DNA of 28,204 nucleotides, taken from positions 1 to 28,204 of the forward strand of contig CAZUBA010000028.1 of the NCBI GenBank assembly GCA_964618565.1. Reading direction: 5' to 3'. The stretch comes from STC-113 sp964618565. Its GTDB lineage: Bacteria > Patescibacteriota > Gracilibacteria > BD1-5 > UBA2023. Below the pieces are notes generated by a model. That model was not told the origin of the DNA. It worked only from the letters and a program-made list of their open reading frames with translations, and did no database searches. A program made the translations under genes and the position numbers. Below are positions 20,118 to 28,204 of the stretch, one piece after another. The number at the start of each line of letters is the position of its first letter. Position 1 is the first letter of the stretch.

Positions 20118-20246
20118 TTAAATTACATTTTTTGAATTTTGGATATTCATCAATCCCATCCTCCTCCTGATATCTTTTATATCATCAAGTCTAGATCTCA
20201 GCTCTGCCGGCAGCTCATACAGCTCATTCTTTTTAGAAAGTCACAG
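20118..20246 (-). pseudogene. Orphan 42-residue frame, possible gene remnant
   Basis: A minus-strand frame between two TAA codons reads KKNELYELPAELRSRLDDI, KDIRRRMGLM and on to the stop, with a typical helical charged composition, but it has no upstream ATG, GTG or TTG. It may be the 3' remnant of a lost gene or chance. The rest of 20115-20339 is AT-rich with no recognised feature. Confidence 0.2.
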
Positions 20247-20339
20247 TTATTGAATCAAATTTTTATCATATTCTAATTTATTTCACTTTTAGTGAATTAT
20301 GGTTTATAATAATTTCATATTTTATTTAAATAATTTATC

Positions 20340-21188
20340 ATGATAAAGAAAATATTGTTGATTTTTGGTATTTCATTTATTTTCGCTTCTCAAGTTTTTT
20401 GAAATTTTTCAGACATAAGCACTTATTATTTATTTTTCCAGAATAAAAATACAAATGAACAAAAATATATAGAAACTAAATCTTACGGTAACTGATTTTT
20501 CTTTAATAGATACCTTTTAAAATATATTGATTGAACTGAAATTTGATGAAAATCAAAATTAAATAATTGGAATTTAATCAAAATAGAAGATAGTTATTTT
20601 CATGATAATCCTGGTAATCATGAAACTGCATATTCTAATTCTTGAGTTATTTCAGTTTGGAATTATTGAATAAATTTTGAAAATAAAATATCCACTTGAT
20701 CATTGTCGGATGTAAGTGGATTAGGTATCCTTACATTTCAGGATATCACGTATTTTGAAAGTATAAAAATTTATTTTCATATGCTGATGGATTTATTCTG
20801 AATATGGTTTTTATTATTTTTGCCTTTAAATATAATTATATTTTTTTGTTTCTGATTTCTATTATTTTTACTTTATGAAAGATATTGATATGGAATTTTT
20901 AAAAATGTTTATATAAATTCATTTTTTATTTATATAACCGCATATCTTATTTTAATTTATAGTTGATTGAGTTTTGTTGAATTAGCTTCTGGTCATGCTT
21001 TTTGAATGTCTACTTATGGAGTTATGGTGTGAATCCCAAAATTATTCCTATATTTAATATCTTATAAAGTTTTTTGAATATATCATAATAAATATCCGAA
21101 TAAAAAAATATTATACAAAAATATCATGTATTGATATTTTATGCTTTTTTGTTTAGTTATGATTATTTCAAACATCATCAATCGTTAA
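20340..21188 (+). CDS. Membrane protein with signal peptide, unknown
   Basis: This 282-aa protein starts MIKKILLIFGISFIFASQVFG, a signal peptide or anchor, followed by an extracytoplasmic region of about 130 residues (Asn/Tyr/Ser-rich). About four hydrophobic helices in the second half follow, beginning near IWFLLFLPLNIIIFFCFGFLLFLLY. Codons are very AT-rich compared with the neighbours. The arrangement resembles membrane proteins with an N-terminal exported domain, but no family is recognised. The start is the first ATG of the frame and lacks a Shine-Dalgarno. Confidence 0.75.
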
Positions 21189-21263
21189 AAATACAAGAAA
21201 AACCCTCCGAAAAGGTGAGGACTTAGAGACAATATTTTGCTAATAACCGATACTTATGATATT

Positions 21264-21280
21264 ATTTGGTTAATCCAAAT
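21264..21280. promoter_or_regulatory. Inverted repeat ATTTGG-N5-CCAAAT upstream of nucleotidyltransferase gene
   Basis: Perfect 6-bp arms lie 17 nt before the ATG at 21298, in the expected operator position. Role inferred from placement only. Confidence 0.35.
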
Positions 21281-21297
21281 ATTTGTATGCCATATTT

Positions 21298-23346
21298 ATG
21301 CAAAACAAAATATCTATAACTGAATATAAGGAAGATATGGCTAGGATATCTGCCTTAAAAAAGAGCTTATCATGAGGCCTTGATTGTAAAATATTGAAAG
21401 TTAAAGAGTCAGTAAGGGATTTAGTCGATAATGGAAGTAAAATGTATTCAGCAAATGAGAAAGATGACCCAGAAATGATATCTTTTGGCATTGAAAACAC
21501 TTCATTGAAAAAATATATAAGAAGAGTCTCAAGCGCTAATTCACAAGATAATACCGCAGCAGTTCCTATATCCTCAGATAAATGAGAGGATATGATGGTT
21601 ATGCTTCAAGAATGTTCGGATCTTATCAGATGCTTTTCAGGTTCAAGGCTTGACTTTTCTATTGATTGAGCGATTTGATTATCATTAAGGCAGCTTAACG
21701 AAACTGGAAGTTTCCTAAGAAAACATAGAGATATAGACTTATTGGTCAGAGAAGGGGATTTAAACGATATTGATAATTTACTCAGGAATCAGTCAAAATG
21801 AAAAAAATGGTGACTCTTTATTTGGCATACAAAGGAAGCCAAGACTAATAATAAACTATCTTTTTCTCCTTTTAAGCAAAGCAGCTGAGATCAAAAGTGA
21901 ATGATTCAGGCAATCCCAGTAACTGATGACTGAATAATTGATGAAAAAAGGTATTCTGGATTTACCATGATTGATATCCACTACTTGAAAAATAAATGAA
22001 ATGAATTATGTTATGGCTGAAGAAATATTAACGAAGATGAGATATTTAAAAATGAATTCGTCCATTTGCCTGATTGAACAAAAAGCCCAGTGGTAAGTTT
22101 GATACATATGGCAGTCAACAAGGCAAAATCAGATAGAGCACAAGATATTTTTGATTTGAAATACATTCTAAGCTTAATGGAATCTGAAGAACAAAATAAA
22201 GTTATAGATGAATTAACGATATTGAAAAAAACGACTGATAGGGAAGATGAAATTGCAAAGCTTGAGCAGTGAATGGGTAGGGTGCTTGAATACAGAAAAA
22301 TATGAATTATAAACAATTTATCAGAAAAGCTAAAAAACAATCAATTCAAGAAAAGATTCAATCCATTAAAATACTATAGTTGAGAAGAAATAAATAAAAA
22401 AGATATAGAAAAAAAGATTGATCTCATTATCGATTCAAAACTCAACTTCTCAAAATTTGAAGCATTGAAGCTGATAGAACAATCAATTGAATATTATAGC
22501 ATTGAAGAAGGCTTAAAGAGTGTTGCAAAATATCCTGCATATCATTCTACAAATTCTTTTACTCTAAGAAAGGCCCTTGAGGAGTGATTTGAGTGATGAC
22601 ATGGCGCCTATAATTGAGAACATCAAGTATTGGATGAGCAACAAAAAGCTCATGAGCAGAAAAAACTTGATTATGATCCACAAGTCTCATTATCGGTATC
22701 CATAAATCCAGATGATCTTGAATATGTGGAGTATTTTCAGCAATTATACGCAAGAGTAAATTGCAGGAAGTGAAGATTGAAGAGCATTTTATCTGTAGAT
22801 TCAAAAGAATTTGGTCTGGATAATACCCTTACTGCAATGGACAAAATTTTTGCTTATGAGATTTCTGATGCAGCCGAAAGATTAAGGAGGGATGTATCTA
22901 AAAGATTAAAAAAGGAGAATGTTACTGATGAGGAGATTATGAAGTTCAAAAATGATATGCTAGAGGCTGTAGACAATCGGGCATATGCACCAAATATAGA
23001 TCATGATGACGTAAAGGATTACCTTAAAAAAATAACCTCAGATCATGCGCTATCAAAAGATATAAACGAGGAATTGAATGACCCATTCCCATGTTTCATA
23101 ACTTTTGAAGGAGATGAAAATAGAGATGGTTTTTCTAGATTATTTTGAGCTTATGACAAGGAAATAAGCTCAGTTCCATGCGAAGACAGATTCAAATGAA
23201 ATCTTAGTCCTGAATGCATAAGGGAAATACGGGTTCCATTAACACAAATCTCCAAAATAAGGGAATGGCTGGCTGATAAGTGATTAAGTGAAATTAAGGT
23301 TATCCCTATTGAGCTTTTTGAGATAAAGAGGATACTGTGCGAATAA
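21298..23346 (+). CDS. Large protein with predicted nucleotidyltransferase motif
   Basis: This 682-aa protein contains, at residues about 118-150, a pattern like the nucleotidyltransferase superfamily: LDFSIDGAIGLSLRQL (helix with a small-residue DGA-x-G turn) followed by FLRKHRDIDLLV, with the metal-binding pair D145 and D147. Near residue 280, RAQDIFDLKYIL resembles the kDlfDLxxI segment after the catalytic core in AbiEii/ANT-type enzymes. The rest is helical and charged, with a distinct C-terminal region after residue about 590 (CFITFEGDENRDGF, IREIRVPLTQISKIREWL). Such enzymes transfer a nucleotide to drugs, tRNA or proteins, and some act as toxins. The target here is unknown. It is monocistronic and followed by a perfect terminator. 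Confidence 0.7.
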
Positions 23347-23356
23347 TTGATACTTA

Positions 23357-23384
23357 AAGCTACTAAAATTTTAGTAGCTTTTTT
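23357..23384 (+). terminator. Rho-independent terminator
   Basis: AAGCTACTAAAATTTTAGTAGCTT is a perfect 24-bp palindrome followed by TTTT, 10 nt after the nucleotidyltransferase stop. Confidence 0.85.
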
Positions 23385-23489
23385 GATATTATAAAGATAT
23401 CTTAGATTGAAAACCTGATGAGTTATTTAAAGAATAAACATTATAAATTTAGCTTTGGATGATATCTCCTAGTATAGTCGGTGTAGGAA

Positions 23490-24701
23490 TTATCTTGTTC
23501 ATTTCCATCAGCTTTTTATCGTTTGCTCGAGGCTTGCTTTTAATCCCATGAAATCATCATCTCAAGGATACTTTTTCAATGCATCATCAGTACAAGATAG
23601 GGATTTTTGGAATTCCCTTGAATCATAATACGACATGCACATTAAGTAATATGAATTATATTCATCTTCATTCTGATTGAACTCATTATCATAATGCTCA
23701 GGATCATCAGGAGAATTCAGAGACATCTTAAATGCTTCGGCTGCTTCGGCATATCTTTCGAATTTGATTAATAGCAGTCATTTCAATTCATAACCTTCCC
23801 TGTAAACTACTTTTCTTTGTTTTGCATGGACTAAAGCCTTTTCAACGTTACTCAATGCCTCTTGGAGCAGATTGTCAACATATTGGTGATTTGCCAGGTT
23901 TCAATATGCTATATAGCAATACTGCGAACATGTTTTAGTCATGCTTTTGAATATTTTGTATCATTTGTCTGTTTCTCATTTTTGGAAATATAGAAGTCAA
24001 AGATTATTGACCATAAGATCATTATATTTATTTATTTTAACTCACTTTAAGTATGCTTCCATTGCCAAATCATATTGCTCATCATAATTATATGCGACGC
24101 CTAATTTATAATATGCCATATCATCTTTTGGATCCAATTTGATTGCCATCTTGAATTCTTTAATCGAAAAATCAATCGGAGAAAATAAATCCCTATAAAT
24201 CATTCATTTGTATCGGTGAGCTAATCAATTATCTTTTAGCCTTATGGATTCATTTGCTGACACAAAAGATTTTGCCAAATAATATTGATAAGGACGCACA
24301 TTGTCCTTAAACCTGAAATACATAATCGCTGAGATATCATATTCATTTTTTGATTTTTCAGCATATAGTTTGCTAAGTTTTATGCTGTCGTTTATAGTCT
24401 TAATCTTGTTTTCAATTGATTGCTGCTTCTGAAAAAGAGCATCAGGAATGCTTCAGCCTGTTATTTTGCTTTTTATAGGAGAAATATTTATCATTTCAGC
24501 ATATTCCAAATGCAATCCCTCCAATTTTCATGCATCGATATTGCCTTGAATACTTGACTCTAACTCAGCCATTCTTGCCAGCAATTTTTTATTATTTACA
24601 GAGTTTGGGTTGATTGCGCCTTTTGATGAAACGTTTGAAAATGCAAAAGCTAAACTGGCCACAAGAATCAGAATGATTAAGTATTTTAATTTATTGTTCA
24701 T
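23490..24701 (-). CDS. Exported TPR-repeat protein
   Basis: This 403-aa protein has an N-terminal signal or anchor (MNNKLKYLIILILVASLAFA). A coiled helical region follows and then tetratricopeptide repeats. The clearest TPRs are FSIKEFKMAIKLDPKDDMAYYKLGVAY-type units around residues 180-215 (YKLGVAYNYDEQYDLAMEAY), NLGLLYFQKGETDKGYKIF, and YELKGLLLIKFERYAEAAEAF near residue 310. TPRs bind partner proteins. The likely location is the outer face of the membrane or periplasm-like space. Partners are not evident. The stop is TAA, 105 nt from the convergent terminator of the gene on the other strand. Confidence 0.85.
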
Positions 24702-24772
24702 TGCGTTGAATTTATATTGTAAATTTTAATATTTAAAGTTGTTTTATGCTAACATATATCTTTTACAAGTCA

Positions 24773-24793
24773 AAAATTTGTATCACAAATTTT
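24773..24793. repeat. Perfect 9-bp inverted repeat
   Basis: AAAATTTGT and ACAAATTTT are separated by ATC. It lies about 70 nt upstream of the TPR start and may be an operator or RNA hairpin. Confidence 0.5.
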
Positions 24794-24832
24794 CCCTTCT
24801 TGTTCAATTCCTCGTGTGACCATAAAACCACT

Positions 24833-24867
24833 AAAAAAGGCTCTCACTTTCGTGACAGCCTTTTTTT
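24833..24867. terminator. Strong hairpin with A and T runs
   Basis: AAAAAAGGCT-c-TCAC pairs with GTGA-c-AGCCTTTTTT around TTTC, with one internal mismatch. The A and T runs on the two sides allow termination on either strand. No gene ends beside it on the plus strand, which makes its position odd. Confidence 0.8.
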
Positions 24868-25025
24868 CGTGATTTTTTGGTGAGGCAGCCCACGGCAGTA
24901 AGTAAAAATATTATAATATATTTTTGCTTTAAAAGAGAGAAGCTTGGAAAGGCTAAATGAAAACTGGCAAATAATTATTTTTTAATATAATGAATCTTAT
25001 AAAATTATCATATAATTAATTAAAC

Positions 25026-25235
25026 ATGAAAATAAAAGACCTTATTGTAGCTTTACAAAAGCTCGATGCAGAGAAAAATATCTTTCTACAAAATTTTATG
25101 ATGTGTGATGAGTTTGAAATTCATCAAATCAAAAAAGAACATTTATGACCTTGGACTGATTGAATAAATGAGAACAATATTTGAGACTATTATATAGCCG
25201 AAAATGAAGAATGGTTAAATAGAAATAGTAAATAA
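25026..25235 (+). CDS. Small protein with KDLIxxLqklDaex N-terminus
   Basis: This 69-aa protein starts MKIKDLIVALQKLDAEKNIFLQ, a motif (kvkDLIekLqklDpdaeV) seen in many short phage- and plasmid-associated proteins of unknown role. The second half is acidic with GPWTDGINENNIGDYYIAENEEW, in which the glycines are UGA. It lies 37 nt before the next gene in the same direction, possibly one operon leading to the AAA ATPase. Confidence 0.65.
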
Positions 25236-25272
25236 TTTTTTATAATTTGTATTAATATGGGATATCCTGAAA

Positions 25273-25719
25273 TTGAAAGTTGCTTTGGAAGAAAATATAG
25301 AAAAAGAAAATCAAGTTGTATATATTCTTTCAAGAATTCGTGAATACCTTGAAAGTAAAGAATTAAAGAAAGACTTTCCAATTATGAATTTCTTTTGCAA
25401 CTGGGCACTACATATTAAAATTGAAGATACAAAACCCGTTGAATGATTGATTAAGACAATTGTTTATTCAAAAGAAAATATAAGCACAGATATTATAATA
25501 GCCACATTTTATTCTGCATTTAATGACTTTATAGGCAAAGTCTGATTACCAATGGGAATCTTAGAAGATAATAATTTTAAGATTTTCAAATTTCTTTTAC
25601 TTGATATATATTCTTCTACACCCTTAATTATTAAAACTTTTAATAAAATTGAAATTGAAATTATAAAGAATGAAAAAACGTGTGATTACAATATTTTTGT
25701 TAGCGGAAAGTGAAAATAA
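25273..25719 (+). CDS. Hypothetical protein with an apparent frameshift at the start
   Basis: The long frame gives 148 residues from a TTG at 25273 (KVALEENIEKENQVVYILSR, then DFPIMNFFCNWALHIKI, and a helical C-terminus). No ATG is available in frame. An ATG at 25257 lies one base out of frame: ATGGGATATCCTG. With one G fewer it would read MDILKLKVALEEN, joining smoothly to the long frame. So either a real 1-nt insertion has broken the start, the assembly has an error there, or TTG/CTG initiation is used. The combination of an N-terminal helix and a FCNWALH motif recurs in uncharacterised proteins near restriction and mobile loci, from memory only. Confidence 0.6.
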
Positions 25720-25765
25720 TAATGAGTACTGATAGTAATAAAGTAGAATCTAATCTACCTTTCAA

Positions 25766-26908
25766 ATGATAAAAAAGATCAAGAAAATTAGTCAAATTGG
25801 GGTTTTTGAAAACTTTTCAGGCTGATCTCATGAATTTTGAACATTCACAGCTTTTTTTTGAGAAAACACATATGGAAAGACTACTCTTGCCAAGGTTTTT
25901 AAGTCACTCGGAAGTGACATTGGAGGTCAACTTGATGAGCTAACAACAATAGCGCCAACTATTTCTTGAATTTCTCAGGAAATAGAAATCAAGGGATTTG
26001 ATACCAATACAAATTCGGAATACCCCATAAAGTACATTTATGGTTCAGCTAATTGGACCGACAATAAATTAAAGGGGAATCTTTACGTATTTGATAACGA
26101 TTTTATACACAAGCACCTGATAACCTGAATAGATATAACACATGGAAACAAAGAGAAATTTACTGATTTTATTCTTTGAGATGAGGCTGTTCAGTCAATC
26201 AACCAGATTGAAGAGCTAAAGAAAAAGACACTTTTGTTGAAAAATGATTTGAAATCCTTGAAACCTCCATATTTAGCAAAGGAATTTAATGAAACTAAAA
26301 TCAGGGAATATTTGCATCTGAATATAGAAACGGATGAGGAGTCTATTAAAAAGCGAAAGGAGCAAATACGATTAAAAATAACTAATTTAAATTCATCTGA
26401 CAGTATTGTGAAGCTACCAGACATAGATAGTTTTGTTCCTAATTTTCTAAATGCAATAGTTAACGAAATTGAAAAGATAAACTTAGTAATTGCTAAAGAT
26501 TTTCAAGATGTAACAAGCACCACACTTGAAAACATAAAAGCACATATACGCACGCATACTAATAGCTGAGATGCTATTGATGGTTGGATCAAAACCTGAT
26601 TTTTGGATCATAAAAAATGAGACATCTGCCCATTTTGTGGACAGGACACAATTGAAAACCCTCTTTTGGAGGATTTTTCAAAATTTTTTAATGAAGCATA
26701 TTCTGAATTTTCCACATCAATAATAGAAGATTTGAAAAAATGCGTGAATGCCTTGTATCTCGAAATAAAACTGGATGCACATGATTACTTGAAAAGAATC
26801 ATTGTGAATTTACAAAAATATTACGTATATGACAACACGATATCTATACCGGGAAGCACATTAGAATTGGTGGAAGAAATAAGCGTTTTAGAAAAGGTGT
26901 TAACATAG
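25766..26908 (+). CDS. N-terminal part of AAA_13/RloC-like coiled-coil ATPase, ending at in-frame UAG
   Basis: 380 residues run from ATG 25766 to TAG 26906-26908. They start MIKKIKKISQIGVFENFSGG and contain a Walker A as FFGENTYGKTTL (G32 to T40), a variant of GxNGxGKST. YVFDNDFIHKHL follows, as in AAA_13 proteins, then coiled coil and a CPFCGQD knuckle (C288, C291) comparable to the zinc-hook cysteines of RloC/Rad50-like ATPases. The same frame continues after the UAG for 400 more residues with the matching second half of the ATPase, so the UAG interrupts one gene. CAG (Gln) would fit the site. AAA_13 proteins include the anticodon nucleases PrrC and RloC and other phage-defence ATPases. Confidence 0.8.
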
Positions 26909-28111
26909 TCTTATCAAGATGAAAAAGAGCGAATAAAATGATTTTGTAGCGAAAAAAAGCAGGCTCCACATAAAAAATTTGCCCCCATAAGTATATCAAA
27001 CTCAATAGAGTTGGACTATTTAGAATTGGTAGAAAAAACAAATGAGGTTTGCAGGACTCTTGCCCCTTTAATTGATTTATGAACGAAGCTGAAAAAGTAT
27101 CATCAGGAATTGATTACCAAATGATCCGCAACAGAGAAGAAATTGCTAGAGAATATGCAAAACGAGGTTGATAGGGAACTTGCTAGGGTTCAGCAAGCCC
27201 ATCAGTGTAAGGTATATTTATGAAAGTTAAAAGAAATTGATGAAGCAACACTTGCAATAAAAGACAAAGAGGAAACACTTGAAACAAGTCAGAGCGCCTA
27301 TTTATGCAAATACTTTGTTAGTATAAATGGGATTTATAAAAATTTTTGAAACCGAAATTTTGAACTTATAAAGAAAGAATGACCAAAAAGATGAAACAGA
27401 AAAACCTATTTTCTATCAATAAAATACAAGGGGCACGAGATTTCAGAATCTGATTTTCCTAAAATAATGAGCGAATCGGAAAAAAGAAGTTTGGCTTTTG
27501 CTGTTTTTTTGGCTCGAATTCAACAACTGGAATCCGACAAGAAGACTGATTCAATTATCATACTTGATGATCCTGTTGTGAGCTTTGATCAAACAAGAAT
27601 AGATGCAACAGTGTCTTATCTGCGTGCACATATAACTCCGAATTGTAAACAGCTCATAATTTTGACGCATTATGAAAATTTTATGAGAAGCATTCAGGAG
27701 CAATACAAAACGCTACCATCATCGTTTTACTATGAAATCGAAAAAGGAGGGACATATGCTCCTAGGGATAAAAAATCATTTTTACGTAGTTTAGAATCAA
27801 TTTACTATGAGAAGCTATCTAGGTTCGCAAATGGCAATACAAATGATATAGATCAGGGGTTGCCAAGGGTATTTATGGAAAAATACATTGATTCTCGATT
27901 TCAAAAACAATTACTCGACTGATGACTAGATCTTTCTTCTGATTTAAAGGATAAGATTGATGCCTTGCCAATAGATGATTGCAAGAAGATAGAGCTTCAG
28001 TGTTTTAAGAATGAATTCAATGATCCGCACCATAATTTCTCAAATCCAATAGAATTAGAAAATTTTCGAACCAGTGTTGGAAACTTAATGGACAAGTTGT
28101 ACATATTATAG
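26909..28111 (+). CDS. C-terminal part of the AAA_13/RloC-like ATPase, in frame after the UAG
   Basis: The frame continues directly from the UAG to TAG 28109-28111 (400 residues). The first in-frame ATG is 27155, which would give 318 residues. It contains the second coiled-coil arm (LLENMQNEVDRELARVQQ), the ABC-type signature MSESEKRSLAFAVFLARI (from residue 568 of the joined protein), Walker B IIILDDPVVSFD (D601, D602), the switch histidine LIILTHYENF, and a C-terminal effector-like region PRVFMEKYIDSRF...FNDPHHNFSN. A functional ATPase needs both halves. Either read-through of UAG, a decayed gene, or a variant base in the assembly explains the split. I could not identify the PrrC/RloC nuclease triad with certainty. 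Confidence 0.75.
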
Positions 28112-28135
28112 CTTTAAATGGGACAATCATAGAAA

Positions 28136-28157
28136 AGGCCTCCGAATTCGGAAGCCT
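28136..28157. terminator. Hairpin, terminator for a minus-strand gene entering from the right
   Basis: AGGC-c-TCCGAATTCGGA-a-GCCT is near-palindromic with one mismatch. On the minus strand it is followed by TTTTCT; on the plus strand there is no T-run. Confidence 0.5.
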
Positions 28158-28174
28158 GATCGGAAAGATGATTA

Positions 28175-28204
28175 TTATTTGAAAAATTCACTAAATTCAA
28201 GTAT
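28175..28204 (-). CDS. Possible C-terminal end of a gene running off the right edge
   Basis: The minus frame reads ILEFSEFFK then TAA, followed by a second TAA and a hairpin with a U-run in the right orientation. Only nine residues are visible, so the product cannot be named. Confidence 0.25.
   Translation of the reverse strand: MLEFSEFFK

Larger units (their letters stand above)
24702..25025. other. 324-nt non-coding region with inverted repeat, terminator and AT-rich promoter-like tracts
   Basis: No gene is seen. Contents are AT-rich leader sequence of the TPR gene, an inverted repeat (24773-24793), a tRNA 3'-end-like fragment (24797-24822), a strong hairpin terminator, and TATAAT boxes at 24986-24991 and 25011-25016 that could serve the gene starting at 25026. 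Confidence 0.6.

Noticed and set aside
24797..24822. Complete tRNA gene
   Set aside because: Only a 3'-end-like piece; the T stem does not pair and no D or anticodon arm lies upstream.
25722..25772. 16-codon ORF just before and overlapping the ATPase start
   Set aside because: Too short to support as a gene; could be a leader peptide but no repeat, hairpin or conservation evidence is visible.
1..28204. Mycoplasma-type code (UGA = Trp)
   Set aside because: UGA falls at invariant glycines and Trp positions are TGG, so table 4 does not fit.
1..28204. CRISPR arrays, insertion sequences, rRNA
   Set aside because: No regularly spaced direct repeats, transposase motifs or rRNA sequence were seen on either strand.

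Overview
The window is bacterial DNA that only reads correctly if UGA encodes glycine (translation table 25). In the standard code nearly every gene breaks into short pieces. With UGA as Gly, long frames appear that end only at TAA or TAG, and the UGA codons fall on family-invariant glycines. Examples are both glycines of the GCG in a methyltransferase SAM-binding motif, the glycine before the radical-SAM CxxxCxxC, DG/MGR/DGG positions in a dihydrofolate reductase-like protein, and NPG in an ATP-grasp enzyme. Tryptophan is written TGG. This code, the low GC, compact gene packing, weak or absent Shine-Dalgarno sequences and many lineage-restricted hypotheticals point to the Candidate Phyla Radiation, either Gracilibacteria (BD1-5) or Absconditabacteria (SR1). 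The sequence does not decide between them. No mobile element, CRISPR array or rRNA was seen.

Layout. 1-1.9 kb: a DUF2157/GDYXXLXY membrane-protein pair, closed by a perfect palindromic terminator. 1.9-3.7 kb (minus): prohibitin-like SPFH protein, tRNA-Ser(CGA), a small membrane protein and a RibD-C/DHFR-like reductase. 3.9-5.5 kb: a secreted Cys-containing surface protein and a lipoprotein. 5.7-9.9 kb: a small conserved protein, then minus-strand genes for a possible baeRF/Host_attach-like protein, a DUF4153 membrane protein, a small one-TM protein and an unknown protein. 10-12.4 kb: tandem paralogous membrane proteins and an unknown protein, preceded by a good sigma-70 promoter.

12.5-17.2 kb (minus) is the most unusual block. 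Three overlapping genes encode a B12-binding radical SAM enzyme, a CoaE-like P-loop kinase, and an 860-aa fusion of radical SAM/SPASM, DUF3419 (BtaA-like) and class I methyltransferase modules. Upstream lies a gene whose 3' end looks frame-broken. Divergent from this block, 17.8-19.6 kb encodes a TrmB-family regulator, with a palindrome over its own start, and a GshAB/cyanophycin-type ATP-grasp ligase.

19.6-24.7 kb: two small or unknown genes, a large protein with a nucleotidyltransferase motif and a TPR protein. 24.7-28.2 kb looks accessory: two small genes, one with an apparent 1-nt frameshift at its start, and an AAA_13/RloC-like coiled-coil ATPase with a CPFC knuckle, interrupted by an in-frame UAG. 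This is a candidate defence gene, either decaying or recoded.
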